A stretch of 64,000 nt of DNA from Ctena decussata. Lineage: Eukaryota; Mollusca; Bivalvia; Lucinida; Lucinidae. Below the pieces are notes generated by a model. The model ran no database searches. It was given only the letters and a program-made list of their open reading frames with translations, and was not told the origin of the DNA. The number at the start of each line of letters is the position of its first letter. Positions within the stretch are counted from its first letter, which is position 1. Positions 12,308 through 23,158 of this stretch are shown piece after piece. The DNA is taken from NCBI GenBank assembly GCA_963989385.1, contig OZ022508.1:33812166-33876165 (forward strand), written 5' to 3'. A program made the translations under genes and the position numbers.

Positions 12308-12537
12308 GTTTACCAAGAAAGCAAAAAGAAAATTACATTAAGACCATTTCCATGGATGCAATCGCCACCAAGAATGATGTATCTGCAGGAGAAAATGTAC
12401 TGGACATTCAAATTTCAATAACAAAAGGACAAAAAATAACAAGTGACAAAGTTGAAAAAATCAAAAGCAAATACACAAAGAAAATTCTTTCTGAGCTATT
12501 AAAATTGCAAAAAGAAGACATTGAGGCAGAACAGTAA
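12308..12537 (+). CDS. putative terminal exon, lysine-rich helical C-terminus, unknown protein
   Basis: The acceptor is tctcttactcttcag (12293-12307). The exon then reads about 76 codons: LPRKQKENYIKTISMDA, a middle block, ITKGQKITSDKVEKIKSKY, and a heptad-like tail LSELLKLQKEDIEAEQ with a TAA stop at 12535-12537. Composition (K, E, I) and predicted helical periodicity are protein-like, and codon use is less stop-rich than the surroundings. I do not recognise the family. Upstream exons are not visible. The stop lies in a 7 bp target-site duplication of a SINE, so the normal 3' UTR now begins with SINE sequence. It could be the last exon of a gene starting outside what I can resolve, or a chance frame. 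Confidence 0.4.
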
Positions 12538-12539
12538 AG

Positions 12540-12732
12540 TGAGTTGAGTGAGTAAGTGAACTCAGGTTTAACATCCCACCGAAACTAGGTCATACGAAGA
12601 TGGAAGCTCTGTTGAAGGGAAGCTCAGTTTAATGTCTCATCCGAAAGACCAGAGAAACAGGGGATCAAACTTGTGACCCGTGCATTGGTTGTCCAGGGTG
12701 TTTTCCACTACACTATCGCCGCTTGTCAGAAA
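12540..12732 (-). mobile_element. tRNA-derived SINE, family D, minus orientation
   Basis: On the minus strand: a tRNA-like head with degenerate boxes, a body with CTTTCGGATGAGACATTAAA, then a tail resembling (TCAC)n. The heptamer AGTAAAG flanks both sides (12533-12539 and 12733-12739). It is related to the copy at 31937-32114. Confidence 0.75.
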
Positions 12733-13561
12733 AGTAAAGAGTGCTCATGGGTTTGGTTAATTAGCATGACTTTGCAAAGCAAAGTGGTCTTTTGCAATAT
12801 CCTTTGAGTGGGCCCATATCCCCATGCATGTGCTCGTGCTTGTTAGCAAAATATTCACCTCTTGCGATGAGCTCAGTTTATACGTAACCACAAGTTGCAG
12901 AATACTCAAACATACACCATATATACGTCTTGGGGAAAACAAACTGAAAGCAGCCATGCATGTTGGGCCATGACCTATATTTCACGGATGATTAAACATA
13001 CAAAAATAATCACCGTTGCATTTACTTCAGTTTCTAAGTAACATCGAGGGAGAGAAATTTCGAACTTGCTCCATAGATACATGCGGGAAAAATATACTAA
13101 AAGCAGCAATGCATATCAGGCCACACATTTCACTGATGATTAAACATAGGAAAATTTTTTATCAGGTAATGCCCTGTATTAACGAATGATTAAACGGATG
13201 ATTAAACAAGGAAAAATATTGACCTGATAGCTCAGTTTCTAGGTAACAAAAAGGGATAGTGTCTTCAAACTTGTTCCATTGATGCATCTGGACAAGATCT
13301 ACTGAAAACAGCCAAACAAATAGGGGCATGACCTGCATTTCACAGATAACTGAAAATGGAAAAAAAAATCACCTGTTGTGTTTAGCTCCACTAGATGGAC
13401 ATGGCCAGCATGTCAAGCCCGTTGGGGCTTTGACTTTAGTGAAAATGCTAAGCATAATACAGCAACAGCTTTAGCAATTGCAACTTGTTTTCCACAACCT
13501 GAAGTCTCTGTACTACCCCCGCGTCGGCGTTAGCTAAATGTTTAAGTTTTACGTTAAAGTG
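12733..13561. other. spacer with degenerate internal repeats
   Basis: Three loosely similar blocks recur at about 12950, 13110 and 13330 (gccatgacctatatttcac-like, then gatgattaaacat), suggesting an old tandem array of roughly 170-200 bp. No gene is recognised. Confidence 0.4.
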
Positions 13562-13876
13562 TTTTAGGTGATGGGCAAGGCGCTGTCAGGCGAGCTATCT
13601 TGTCCCGCTGACAGGTTTTGTTTTTATTTTATTTTATGCTTGATATTGTCTTTACTTTCCTTTTTCCACGCACTTACAATTATTTCCCCTTCCTGTTACT
13701 CCATTCATACGCCACTATTGTTGTTAGTATTATTACGATCGCGGGATCATGACAAATCCTGAAAGAATCGTCATGAGGTATCGCTAAGCCTCTTACAATA
13801 GTTTCGTTATCAGATCTAGTTTTATTTCGCTATTTACTTAGTTCTATTGTAAATGACCGTGATCAGCAAAATTAAA
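13562..13876 (+). repeat. interspersed repeat, copy 1 (paired with 19085-20070)
   Basis: Shares GGCGCTGTCAGGCG-like sequence at its start and GATCGCGGGATCATGACAAA, then TACAATAGTTTCGTTAT and TGACCGTGATCAGC, with the copy at 19085-20070. In reverse complement its 3' part resembles the right end of the TTAA-flanked MITE family (27490, 29425). It abuts the outer pearl-like element. Confidence 0.55.
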
Positions 13877-14153
13877 ACCAGAGGGCCAATGGCCCTATAT
13901 CGCTCACCTGAGCACTGAGGTTATGTTGGAAAAACTAAGTTGCCACAGCAACAAAAAAACATGCACAACAGCAATAAAACACACCATTTATGTAGAGGAT
14001 AATATCACAAACATTTATGAAAAAAGTAAGCTTTATTTCCCCTTAATGGCGAGGAAGAGTTTTGAAAAAAATTAAAATTTGGTCGTTCAGTTGCAATGGC
14101 AACCAATCAAAATCAGGTCTTCGGGCAAAATTCATATGGCTGATAGAGGACTA

Positions 14154-14728
14154 CTGTAAAACACTTATATTTGGCGGCAGCAAAATTTGGCGGTTTTTAT
14201 AAATGGACCTTTTGGCGGATTTTTATTTTGGCGGATTTGTGAATTCTGAAAATAATAATGATAATAAATAAACAATTTATAATAATAAATCAGTGTTTGC
14301 TGCCGTTGTCGAATAGTCAAGTTGAGTCCAGGTTGTCCAGGTTGTACATTGTCATTTCTTCATTCATGCTTCTGAGTATATATTGTTATGTATTTCTTTT
14401 TATAAATAATTTATAGCGAAAATAGTTTGTGTTGCTTTTGATTTAATCAACTCGGCTTGGGCACTAAGTAGCATAACATGTCAAGTCAAATAAGCATTTT
14501 CACACTCCATTTCCCCGGCGTGTTTGTTTTTGAAATCTATTGTACTAACACAATATAATCGGAAATGGCCTTGATATTATGAGAGAGCGGAGGGACTGGG
14601 CTTTATGCTAACTGCAGTTTTTCCTTTCATGATATAGTTTAAATTGGCGGCATTTTAATTTGGCGGTTTTCTTCTTTTCCGCCAATATCGCCAAAATAAA
14701 GTGACCGCCAAATATAAGTGTTTTACAG
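14154..14728. mobile_element. Tc1/mariner-like MITE, 575 bp, inserted in the outer element
   Basis: Terminal inverted repeats CTGTAAAACACTTATATTTG and its complement CAAATATAAGTGTTTTACAG, extending through GCGG. TA stands on each side (14152-14153 and 14729-14730). Uninterrupted neighbouring units read ggactactc where this unit is split, which supports the insertion. TTGGCGG recurs several times inside both ends. Confidence 0.85.
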
Positions 14729-16005
14729 TACTCTAGGAACATTTCTGTAAAGCATTTATAAAAATATCTGCAGTAACACAGAAATAAATACCAGATTTCC
14801 GCTTTCCCCATTGTAAGTCTATGGAAACTTTAAGTTGCCATAGCAACCAGTTCACATGGGCAATGATAATATGAAACATACTTTAGGTAGAGGCTAATGT
14901 TATTAATATGTATGCATAGTATTAGCTTCATCCTCCTCGTGGCTTCACATTTCCCATTATAAGTCAATGGAAACTATAAGTTGCCATAGCAACCAAAGTT
15001 CTTATGGGGTTGGAAGAAAAACAAAATTCATGTAGAGGCTTCTGTCATCAACATGTTTGCACAATATCAGCTTCATCCCCCATATGGCTTCTGAGTAGAG
15101 GATTTTTTTTTCATTTTTTCTTTCTTTTTTTTCGAAAATTTACCGTATGTTTTGCCATTGCAACCAATCAAATTCAGCGATTTAGAGAAAATTCATATGG
15201 AACAAAGAGGACTATACAAGAAATGTTTCTGTAAAAAGAAAATCTAAATAAATGCAGTGAGACAGCAAAAATTGCCAATTTCCATTTTCCCCATTATAAG
15301 TCAATGGAAAGTCTTAGTTGCCATAGCAACCAAACTGCTAAAGTAATTGCCATGAAAAACAGTAATTCTATAGAGGCTAGTACTAAGGTTCTTTCTGTAA
15401 AATTTGAGCTTTATTGGCCATACAGTTTCTGCGGAGATGATATTGTAATATTTTTCTATTTTTAACTATTCGGTTGCAATGGCAACCAGCCAAATAGCGC
15501 AATTTGCATAAATTTAACAAGGCTTGTTAAAGACTACTCAAGGTACATTTCTATGAAAGTTTTGTCAAAATATCTGCAGTGGCATAGCAATAAATGCATA
15601 TTTTCTATTTTGCCATTTTAAGTCAATGGTAACTAAGTTCCCATAGCAACCAAACTGCTATAGCGATTGCCAAGAAAAACAGTACTTTTATAGAAGCTAG
15701 TACTAAAATCCTTTCTGTGAAGTTTGAGCTTTATTGGTTGCATAGTTTCTGAGGAGATGATTTATGAATATATTTTCATGTTTTAAACTTTCGGTTGCCA
15801 TGGCAACCAGCCAAACTGTGCACTCTACATTAATTTCATGTGGTTGATAGAGGACTAGATCTACTCAAGAAACATTTATGTAAAAGTTTTGTCAAAATAT
15901 CTGCAATGACATAGCAATAAATGCAAATTTTCAATTTTCCCCATATAAGTCAATGGAAACTTGAAGTTGCCATAGCAACCAAAGTTCTGAGGCGATTTGG
16001 ATAAA

Positions 16006-18478
16006 CAAGAGGGCCATGGTGGCCCTGAATCGCTCACCTGAGCATTAATCAGTTCACTGGCTCTGGTGAAAATTTATAAGAGTTTTTACCATACTAATAT
16101 TTGACCTAGTTTTTGACCCGACATGACCCAGTTTCAAACTTGGCCTGGATATTGTAAGAATAAACATTCTGACACGGTTTCATTGAGATTGGATCAAAAC
16201 TGTGCCCTCTGGAGCGTATACAAGGTCGTTCTTATATTTGACCTAGTGACCAAGTTTTTGAACCGACACGACCCAGTTTCAAACTTTACCTAGATTTCAT
16301 TAAGATAAACATTCTGACAGAGTTTCATGAAGATTGGATCAAAACTGTGCCCTCTAGGGTGTACACAAAGTTTTTCTAAGATTTGACCTTGAGCCGACGT
16401 GACTCAGTTTCACAGGGGGCTTAGATATATGGACAATAAACATTTTGACATAGGTCATGAAGATTGGATCAAAACTATGCCTTCTAGTGCTTACATAACG
16501 TTTTTCTAAGATTTGACCTAGTTTTTTACCCGACATGACCTACTTTCAAACTTGGCCGAGAGTTTATGAAGATAAACATTCTGACAAAGATTCATAAAGA
16601 TTAGATCAAAACTGTGTCCTCTAGAGCATACACAAGGTTTTTCTATGATTTGACCTAGTGACCTAGTTTTCGACCCGACATGACCCAGTTTCAAACTTGT
16701 CCTACATATTATGAGGATAAACATTCTGACAATGTTTCATGAACTTTGAATCAAAACTGTGCTTTCTAGAGTGCACACAAGGTATTTCTAAGATTTGACC
16801 TAGTGACCTAGTTTATGACTCGACTTGACCCAGTTTCGAACTTGGCCTAGAGTTTATGGAGATAAACATTCTGACAAAGTTTCATAAAGATTGGATCAAA
16901 ACTGTGTCCTCTAGAGCGTACACAAGGTTTTTCTATGATTTGACCTAGTGACCTAGTTTTAGACCCGACGTGACCCAGTTTCGAACTTGTCATAGATACT
17001 ATGAGGATAAACATTCTGACAAAGTTTCATGAACTTTGGATGAAAACTGTGCCCTCTAGAGCGTACACAAGGTTTTTCTAAGATTTGACCTAGTGACCTA
17101 GTTTTTGACCCGACATGACCCAGTTTCGAACTTGGCCGAGAGTTTATAGAAGTAAACATTCTGAAATAGTTTCATAAAGATTAGATCAAAACTGTGTCCT
17201 CTAGAGCGTTCACAAGGTTTTTCTTTGATTTGACCTAGTGACCTAGTTTTTGACCCGACATGACCCAGTTTCAAACTTGTCCTACATATTATGAGGATAA
17301 ACATTCTAACAAAGTTTCATGACTTTTGGATCAAAACTGTGCCTTCTAGAGCGTACACAAGGCTTTTCTAAGATTTGACCTAGTGACCTAGTTTTTGACC
17401 CAACATGACCCAGTTTCAGCTTTGGCCTAGAGTTTATAGAGATAAACATTCTGACAATGTTTCATAAAGATTAGATCAAAACTGTGTCCTCTAGAGCATA
17501 CACAAGGTTTTTTCTATGATTTGACCTAGTGACCTAGTTTTAGACCCGACGTGACCCAGTTTCAAACTTATCCTAGATATTATAAGGATAAACTTTGATT
17601 AAGTTTCATGAACTTTGGATCAAAACTGTGCCTTCTAGAGCGTACACAAGGTTTTTCTAAGATTTGACCTAGTGACCTAGTTTTTGACCCGACATGACCC
17701 AGTTTCAAACTTGGCCTAGCGTTTATGGATATAAACATTCTGACAAAGCTTCATAAAGATTGGATCAAAACTGTGTCCTCTAGAGCGTACACAAGGTTTT
17801 CTATGATTTGACCTAGTGACCTAGTTTTAGACCCGACGTGACCCAGTTTCGAACTTGTCATAGATACTATGAGGATAAACATTCTGACAAAGTTTCATGA
17901 ACTTTGGATAAAAACTGTGCCCTCTAGAGCGTACACAAGGTTTTTCTAAGATTTGACCTAGTGACCTAGTTTTTGACCCGACGTGACCCAGTTTCAAACT
18001 TGGCCTAGATTTTATGGAGATAAACTTTCTGACAAAGTTTCATAAAGATTGGATCAAAACTGTATCCTCTAGAGCGTACACAAGGTTTTTCTATGATTTG
18101 ACCTAGTGACCTAGTTTTAAACCCAACGTGACCCAGTTTCGAACTTGTCTTAGATACTATGAGGATAAACAATCTGACAAAGCTTCATAAAGATTGGATG
18201 AAAACTGTGCCCTCTAGAGCGTACACAAGGTTTTTCTAAGATTTGACCTAGTGACCTAGTTTTTGACCCGACATGACCCAGTTTCGAACTTGGCCTAGAT
18301 TTTATAAAGACTAACATTCTGACAAAGTTTCATAAAGATTGGATCGAAACTGTGCCCGCTAGAGTGTACACAAGCAAAAGTTGACGGACGTCCGTTCTGA
18401 CGTCCGTCCGGACGTACGACGGACATCAGGGTATCCCAGAAGCTCACCCTGAGCACTTCGTGCTCAGGTGAGCTAAAA
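16006..18478 (+). mobile_element. inner pearl/Helentron-like element 4, nested
   Basis: The 5' end CAAGAGGGCCATGGTGGCCC then TGAATCGCTCACCTGAGCA closely resembles that of the host element. The core is the 146 bp satellite described separately. The 3' end has a GACGGACGTCCGTTCTGACG-type tract, the hairpin AGCTCACCCTGAGCACTTCG with TGCTCAGGTGAGCT (18441-18474), and AAAA. The host reads ...tttggataaac before and agtgttattgg after. The few A residues at the right border make the exact target site ambiguous. Confidence 0.75.
16090..18385 (+). repeat. 146 bp satellite with AB dimer higher-order structure
   Basis: About 16 units recur with GACCTAGTGACCTAGTTTT and GACCCGACATGACCCAGTTT. From about 16540 on they alternate strictly. 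A units carry CTTGGCCTAGAGTTTATGG and CATAAAGATTGGATC. B units carry CTTGTCCTACATATTATGAGG-like sequence and CATGAACTTTGGAT. A lies near 16545, 16840, 17130, 17420, 17711, 18000 and 18288; B lies near 16695, 16985, 17276, 17567, 17853 and 18144. The dimer period is about 291 bp. Confidence 0.9.
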
Positions 18479-18972
18479 ACAGTGTTATTGGTTCCCCTTG
18501 CCTATAGATGCCATATATTGAATTTGGTAACAATGGGCCTTGTAGTTTCAGAGGAGATGTCGTTTGAAAATGTTGACGGACGGACGGACGGACGACTGCC
18601 CATACTATAAGCTCACCTGTGAGCCTTCGGCTCAGGTGAGCTAAAAAAAGTAAATAAAACATGAAAAGGCTACAAACTTTTGATTAGCACTTACAGAATA
18701 TTCTTGTGTAGTAGCCAAGTGTGCTTAAACGTAAGGGCTATAAATCTGCCAGAGGATACTGCTTGGGGCTGAAACTCACTCAGGAACGGGTGTATATTGC
18801 CTTGCTTGCAGTGCTATTGTTCCAACTTCATCTAGGATGCTGATTCTTGGTATATTTATAGTTTTTGGTGTGTATAATGTTTTGGTAAAGTTGAAGTAAT
18901 TCTGCGTTTATTAGTTACTGAGTTCTTGCCTCGTTCATCAATACTTACACAGCTTTTATGCTAAAGAATGGC

Positions 18973-19084
18973 AAAGCCAAGCCTTTTTAGCTTGCCTGTA
19001 AGGAAGTACAGGGAGCTATTGTTGTCACCCTGATGTCTGTCTTGGCACTGGTGATGGCTTGGGCATCACCTTTTACAGTTTCAC
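18973..19084 (+). mobile_element. pearl-like 5' end fragment
   Basis: TTAGCTTGCCTGTAAGGAAG and GAGCTATTGTTGTCACCCTG match the start of the array element at 38928 (CTCGCCTGAACGACCTTCAG, GAGCTATTGTTGTCACCTTG). There is no tandem core here; it is truncated. Confidence 0.55.
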
Positions 19085-20070
19085 GCCAATTTTTTTACGT
19101 GACGTGCAACGCGCTGTCAGGCGTGCTATCCTGTACACAGACAGGTCGGGTTATAATTTATATGTGACATGGTCAGGAAATCTACCATATTTATGTTAAT
19201 AAACACCCCATGGGTTCACAAGAATTATTTACTGGAAAAAAGAAACCTTGGTAGTCTAAAACCACATTTGATATATTGGCCCAGTTTATCACAGGAAAAT
19301 AAGTTAGGAGAACATTTATTGGGGAGGGGGGCATATATTAGAATGAATACGAGACTGACTTAGATATTTGGAAATTATAGCCATTTACTTACATTTTTGA
19401 TTATAGCGAAATAATTACAGTCCCTTAGATTTTTTCCTTCGATGAACCTTTTTCGGACAGACAGTGTTCATGCTTCCATGAACAACAGTCAGTCACGCAA
19501 GCTTGTTTGTACGCAGTGTCACATGTAAAGAAACGACACCATTGGCCGTTAAAATGTTGTTAGACTTAAATATTGAAAATGATACTCAAAATCATTTTAA
19601 ACAGAGAAAACCATGTTAATGTCTTTTGATATCAAGTTTATCAGGCAAGACCAGAAACAGCGTAGGAATGGCGAGGCCTGCCGAGCCAGTCCGACGTTTT
19701 TCTGGTCAAGCCTGATAAACTTTATATCAAAAGACACTAACATGGTTTTCTATTTATCTTGCATCATTTGAAGATTTTAAGGCGTATTAAAAGAGAGTCA
19801 AACAATTGAAAAGCAAACGCAGTATTGTTCGAACTTGCTGACGTCGCGAATGCGTTATGACATAAGTCGGTGACGTCATTTAACCAATCGAACATTGTTA
19901 TCATTGTCATACGATCGCGGGATCATGACAAATCCTGAAAGAATCAGTATTAATATTTTATCATGAGGTATCGCTGCGCTTCTTACAATAGTTTCGTTAT
20001 TTAATTTAGATCTAGTTTTATTTCGTTATTTAGTTAGTTATATTGTAATTGACCGTGATCAGCTAAATTA
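19085..20070 (+). repeat. interspersed repeat, copy 2
   Basis: Starts near GCAACGCGCTGTCAGGCG and ends near ATTGACCGTGATCAGC, matching 13562-13876 at both ends with extra internal sequence, including the foldback at 19604-19751. No coding frame is supported. Confidence 0.5.
19604..19751. repeat. foldback hairpin, 148 bp
   Basis: AGAAAACCATGTTAATGTCT and TTTTGATATCAAGTTTATCAGG are mirrored by CCTGATAAACTTTATATCAAAA and AGACACTAACATGGTTTTCT; a second short pair is CCAGAAA/TTTCTGG. The spacer is GC-richer and about 40 nt. Confidence 0.8.
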
Positions 20071-20320
20071 AAAAAATAAAAATAAATAAAACCACATTAA
20101 GAACTTTTTCATGAAAAGGGTTTGAAGAATGATTGGGGTAAATGACCTCCTTTCTAGATCATGAACGTTAATAAACTGGTAAAAATACAATGTACAAACG
20201 TGGGACCCCATTCGTTCTCCCGCTTTTGTTACTGGGGAAACCAGAAAAGGAAAATTGTATTTTGTAGAGCGATTTATCGTTATTTTATTTTTCAATAAAC
20301 CTGTTCCTCATACTTTTTAG

Positions 20321-20553
20321 TCGGGTGGTGTGATGGTGCTGTGTGTAACTTCCAGTGCCGGGCGTCCTACCGATTTGGATGATAGTAGGGCAAGGGCCTA
20401 CTGTGCTTGCAGTAAGTGCGGGTGGGAGTTGTTTGGACATTTTTCTCTCGTTTATCATTTCTCTCCTCTTTCTCCCTCTCTCTGGGAGACGGCCCGATGT
20501 AGACTGAATACTGTCTCAAAGGGCCGTTAAACCCAAATAAATCAATCAACCTA
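20321..20553 (+). mobile_element. tRNA-derived SINE, family B, copy 1
   Basis: GTCGGGTGGTGTGATGGTGC, then CAAGGGCCTACTGTGCTTGC, a (CTC)-rich centre, GGGAGACGGCCCGATGTAGA, GGGCCGTTAAACCCAAATAA and an AATCAATCAA tail. TACTTTTT flanks both sides (20312-20319 and 20556-20563). Relative at 34906-35158. Confidence 0.8.
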
Positions 20554-20592
20554 CTTTTTGCCAGGTATAAAACTCAATATATGCATCATTAA

Positions 20593-20930
20593 AGTCTCCA
20601 TAGTCTTAATATCAGTGTAAAAACGCCCAAACACAAATCATTACGAAAACTCTTTCAACCTTCACGTTTGATGGTAAAATGTTGGTTGATGTGCATAAAT
20701 TGGTCCAAATAGCTGGCAAAAAGTATGGAAAACGGGTTTTTGAAAAACTACATATCGCTCAACAAAATATGATTTTCCTTTTCTGGTTTCCAAAAGAAGC
20801 CTCTCCCTTGTACATTGTATTTTTACCATTTTATTCAAGGGCATGAAATCGAAAGTAGGCCAACTAAAATGACCCAAATAAGTTTTCAAACACTCACGGA
20901 TGTTTTATTTGTTTTAGGTAGGCCGATCTC
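20593..20930 (+). mobile_element. TTAA-flanked MITE family, copy 1, 3'-truncated
   Basis: The left border is TTAA then AGTCTCCATAGTC. The body matches the copies at 27490 and 29425 (AACCTTCACGTTTG, then AAATGTTGGTTGATGTGCAT). Similarity ends near GTTTTAGGTAGGCC, before the right terminal repeat. Confidence 0.65.
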
Positions 20931-20954
20931 TGTAAAACTTTGAACTAATATCTA

Positions 20955-21160
20955 ACTAGAGCATGTGAGCAGGGTAAAAGTCAGTGCAGCATGACCTCGG
21001 TCAGATCATGGAAACAATAACTGGGAAGTTTCATCAAAATCCCTTGAAATCTGCAAGAGGAGAGTTCAGGAGACAAGATTGCGTCTACCGACAGACTGAC
21101 AGACAAACCCAGTATTATAGTCCCTTCGACTACGTCAGAGGGACAATAAAACTGTTTAAA
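20955..21160 (+). mobile_element. pearl-like 3' fragment
   Basis: CATGACCTCGGTCAGATCAT followed by a weak satellite-like unit, CGACAGACTGACAGACAAAC and TACGTCAGAGGGACAATAAA. This matches the order unit, diverged GACGGACGG tract, 3' end seen in the other pearl-like elements. No clear hairpin. Confidence 0.4.
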
Positions 21161-21283
21161 AGCACTATCTGATAAACAAGACCTAACACTCATGCTCAAT
21201 GCCAAAGGTCATTTCATAATTTTCCTATGACAATTTCTAAAATATGATCACTATGTAAGATATTCAATTTCTAAAATAATCAC

Positions 21284-21345
21284 CTCAGTCAATTTTGGAA
21301 CCTCTTCCTTTTCAGCGAACGATTCATAGCACTTTCGGCATAAAC
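21284..21345 (-). CDS. internal exon of an uncharacterised Cys/His-rich protein (exon n+1)
   Basis: On the minus strand the acceptor ttattttacag is followed by 62 bases that read, after completing a glycine codon with the previous exon, LCRKCYESFAEKEEVPKLTE, and then the donor gtgatt. CxxC at the second and fifth residues suggests a metal site shared with the upstream exon. The entering phase (two bases) exactly complements the one base left by the exon at 24079-24344, which ends ...IPIGS plus g. The join therefore gives IPIGSGLCRKC. The protein is unnamed; I recognise only a pattern of clustered Cys and His seen in uncharacterised invertebrate proteins. No exon further downstream was found. 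Confidence 0.55.
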
Positions 21346-21635
21346 CTGTAAAATAAATGCATGTTACTGAATAACATGATGTCATTCTAAGGAAAGAAGC
21401 AAAATTTTTTCTGAAAATATTTTAAACTTAAGTGCTATTCCTGGGTTTCTCCATTCCTTCATGAGAAACTAAGAACCTGTCTCCCAATGATCAGATCTAC
21501 CCAATTGATGACACAAACACACACAAATGAGTATTACCGGTAACCGCTATGCAGTCCTTCTTTCTGTTCTAAATATTCATGTCCAGCAACATTTGGCTTC
21601 CTACATGATGCCCTTCTTTCATATTACAATATTTC

Positions 21636-21915
21636 CCTAATCCAGTCAGTAGTGCGTCTGACTCAAGCCAGAGGTCCCAGGTTCGATACCCAGTCCGGCC
21701 CCTTACTCTGTGGAGATTGATTCTTCCCATTCCGCTGATTCAAGTAGGGCAGTTGTCACTTACTGGCAATATTTTGTGCACTTAGTACTGATTAACTGCT
21801 TAGGAGGTCTAAGCTTGCCCAGGAATAGTGTGGTTAGGTTAAATGATTATCCCAACATGAACACAGCTGTTTACCTACTGTGGACGAAAGGCAACAACAC
21901 AACAACAACTCATCC
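21636..21915 (+). mobile_element. tRNA-Thr-like SINE, family A, copy 1
   Basis: The head has a B box GGTTCGATACC and the shared body TTCCGCTGATTCAAGTAGGG, GGAGGTCTAAGCTTGCCCAG, GAATAGTGTGGTTAGGTTAA, ending in an ACAACAACAC-type tail. The A box is degraded. Confidence 0.75.
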
Positions 21916-23158
21916 AGGCATAGCGCAAAGAATTGATTACCTGCTTTTCAAGCTGGGCCTTCTGTCAAAGTTTCAGCAAAGATGTAGCATGGGATAAAAT
22001 ATAATTGCCTGACTTCTTCAAAGCTTTGTTTTACAGAAAACAAAGACAACCCTCGCATACTGCAATCATAACTACAACTGCAGGTTGGTGCAGAACAGTG
22101 CATATAACTTCAAATGATAAATACAGGACTATCGCTTAAAGTACATGTATGGTGTCTCCCCAACAAAATGAAAATTTATGTAACACGATATTGATATCTG
22201 ACATCTTCCAGAGGATCTCGAGTTCAATGGAGTAAAAAACTTATCCAAACAATATGAAATACCATAATTCTTCAGCTATTAGACTATTTTTATAAGACAG
22301 AGGCATTTTGGGGACTAAATATATGTTTAATAGCAGAATGCCTTTCTTATAGCTGAATATATGTAGTATGCAGAGAAATCTTCATACAACCATCTATTTG
22401 GTTTCTCTTGAGTATGAATGACACTTGAGCATTTAGGATGAAGAATCTCTGCATCAGTGCCAGGGATGACTGATATTATAGCAAAATATGGCTCAGACAG
22501 ATGTATCAATTGTTTTTCAACATATTTACAGGAATACATGTATTATGATTGGAACATATCTCAAGACTATCTTGGCATTAATATTACAGTAATTTACTGG
22601 ACCTTAATTTAAAAACAGCTTGCTCAAACCTCGGAAATTAATGACAGCAGCACGTTGTTTTTGACCTTCGCTCCGATCAACAATTTTTAAGGAAGTACAC
22701 ATAGCCTAGAACTAGCACTTCACAGACATGTAATTAACATGCTTATAGACATGTTTGCATCAATGGTGTTACCTGAAGAACAGGAGAAATGAAGAAACAA
22801 AATCAGCACTGTTGTTTGTGGCTCTTTTTGTGCAGTGAATGAATAATTGAAAGTCCCCACAAATCGATAATTGACCGCAATGAGCTGAATGGACTTATGT
22901 CATATGACTACCTCCTTTACTGGCACCAGGCTATCCACCACTATCGGACTATAGTTATTTTTTACTGGAACATTAAAGGTAAAGGTTTCTCATAGCCTAA
23001 TAGCCGTGGGCAGTGGGAATTAGAGACCCAATGTACGCCGAACTCTTTCAGTAATAACGTTGTTCTTCACTTGGAGCCCCAGAAGTTCAAGGTTCAAGGA
23101 TAGATAGACATGATAGATAGATAAATTTAGGCAATTTCTCAAAATTTTCAGATTATAT
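21916..23158. other. spacer, possible intron of the Cys/His-rich gene
   Basis: No recognised repeat or exon. A (GATA)n-like stretch lies near 23100-23125. If the two Cys/His exons are one gene, all of this is intron on the minus strand. Confidence 0.35.

Larger units (their letters stand above)
13878..18645 (+). mobile_element. outer pearl/Helentron-like element 3, carrying a nested copy
   Basis: The 5' end is GAGGGCCAATGGCCCTATAT then CGCTCACCTGAGCA. The body has units of about 325 bp marked by GTCAATGGAAAC followed by AGTTGCCATAGCAACC (14834, 14980, 15317, 15966; variant at 15641). The body stops at 16005, where another element of the same type is inserted, and resumes at 18479 for about 165 bp. 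The 3' end has GACGGACGGACGGACGGAC (18575-18595), the hairpin GCTCACCTGTGAGCCTTCGG with CTCAGGTGAGC (18611-18641), and TAAAAAA. No transposase or Rep/helicase is encoded, so it is non-autonomous. Assignment to Helentron/HINE-like pearl elements rests on this architecture. Confidence 0.7.

Noticed and set aside
16090..18385. CRISPR-like array
   Set aside because: Units of ~146 bp are contiguous without unique spacers; it is a satellite in a eukaryotic transposon.
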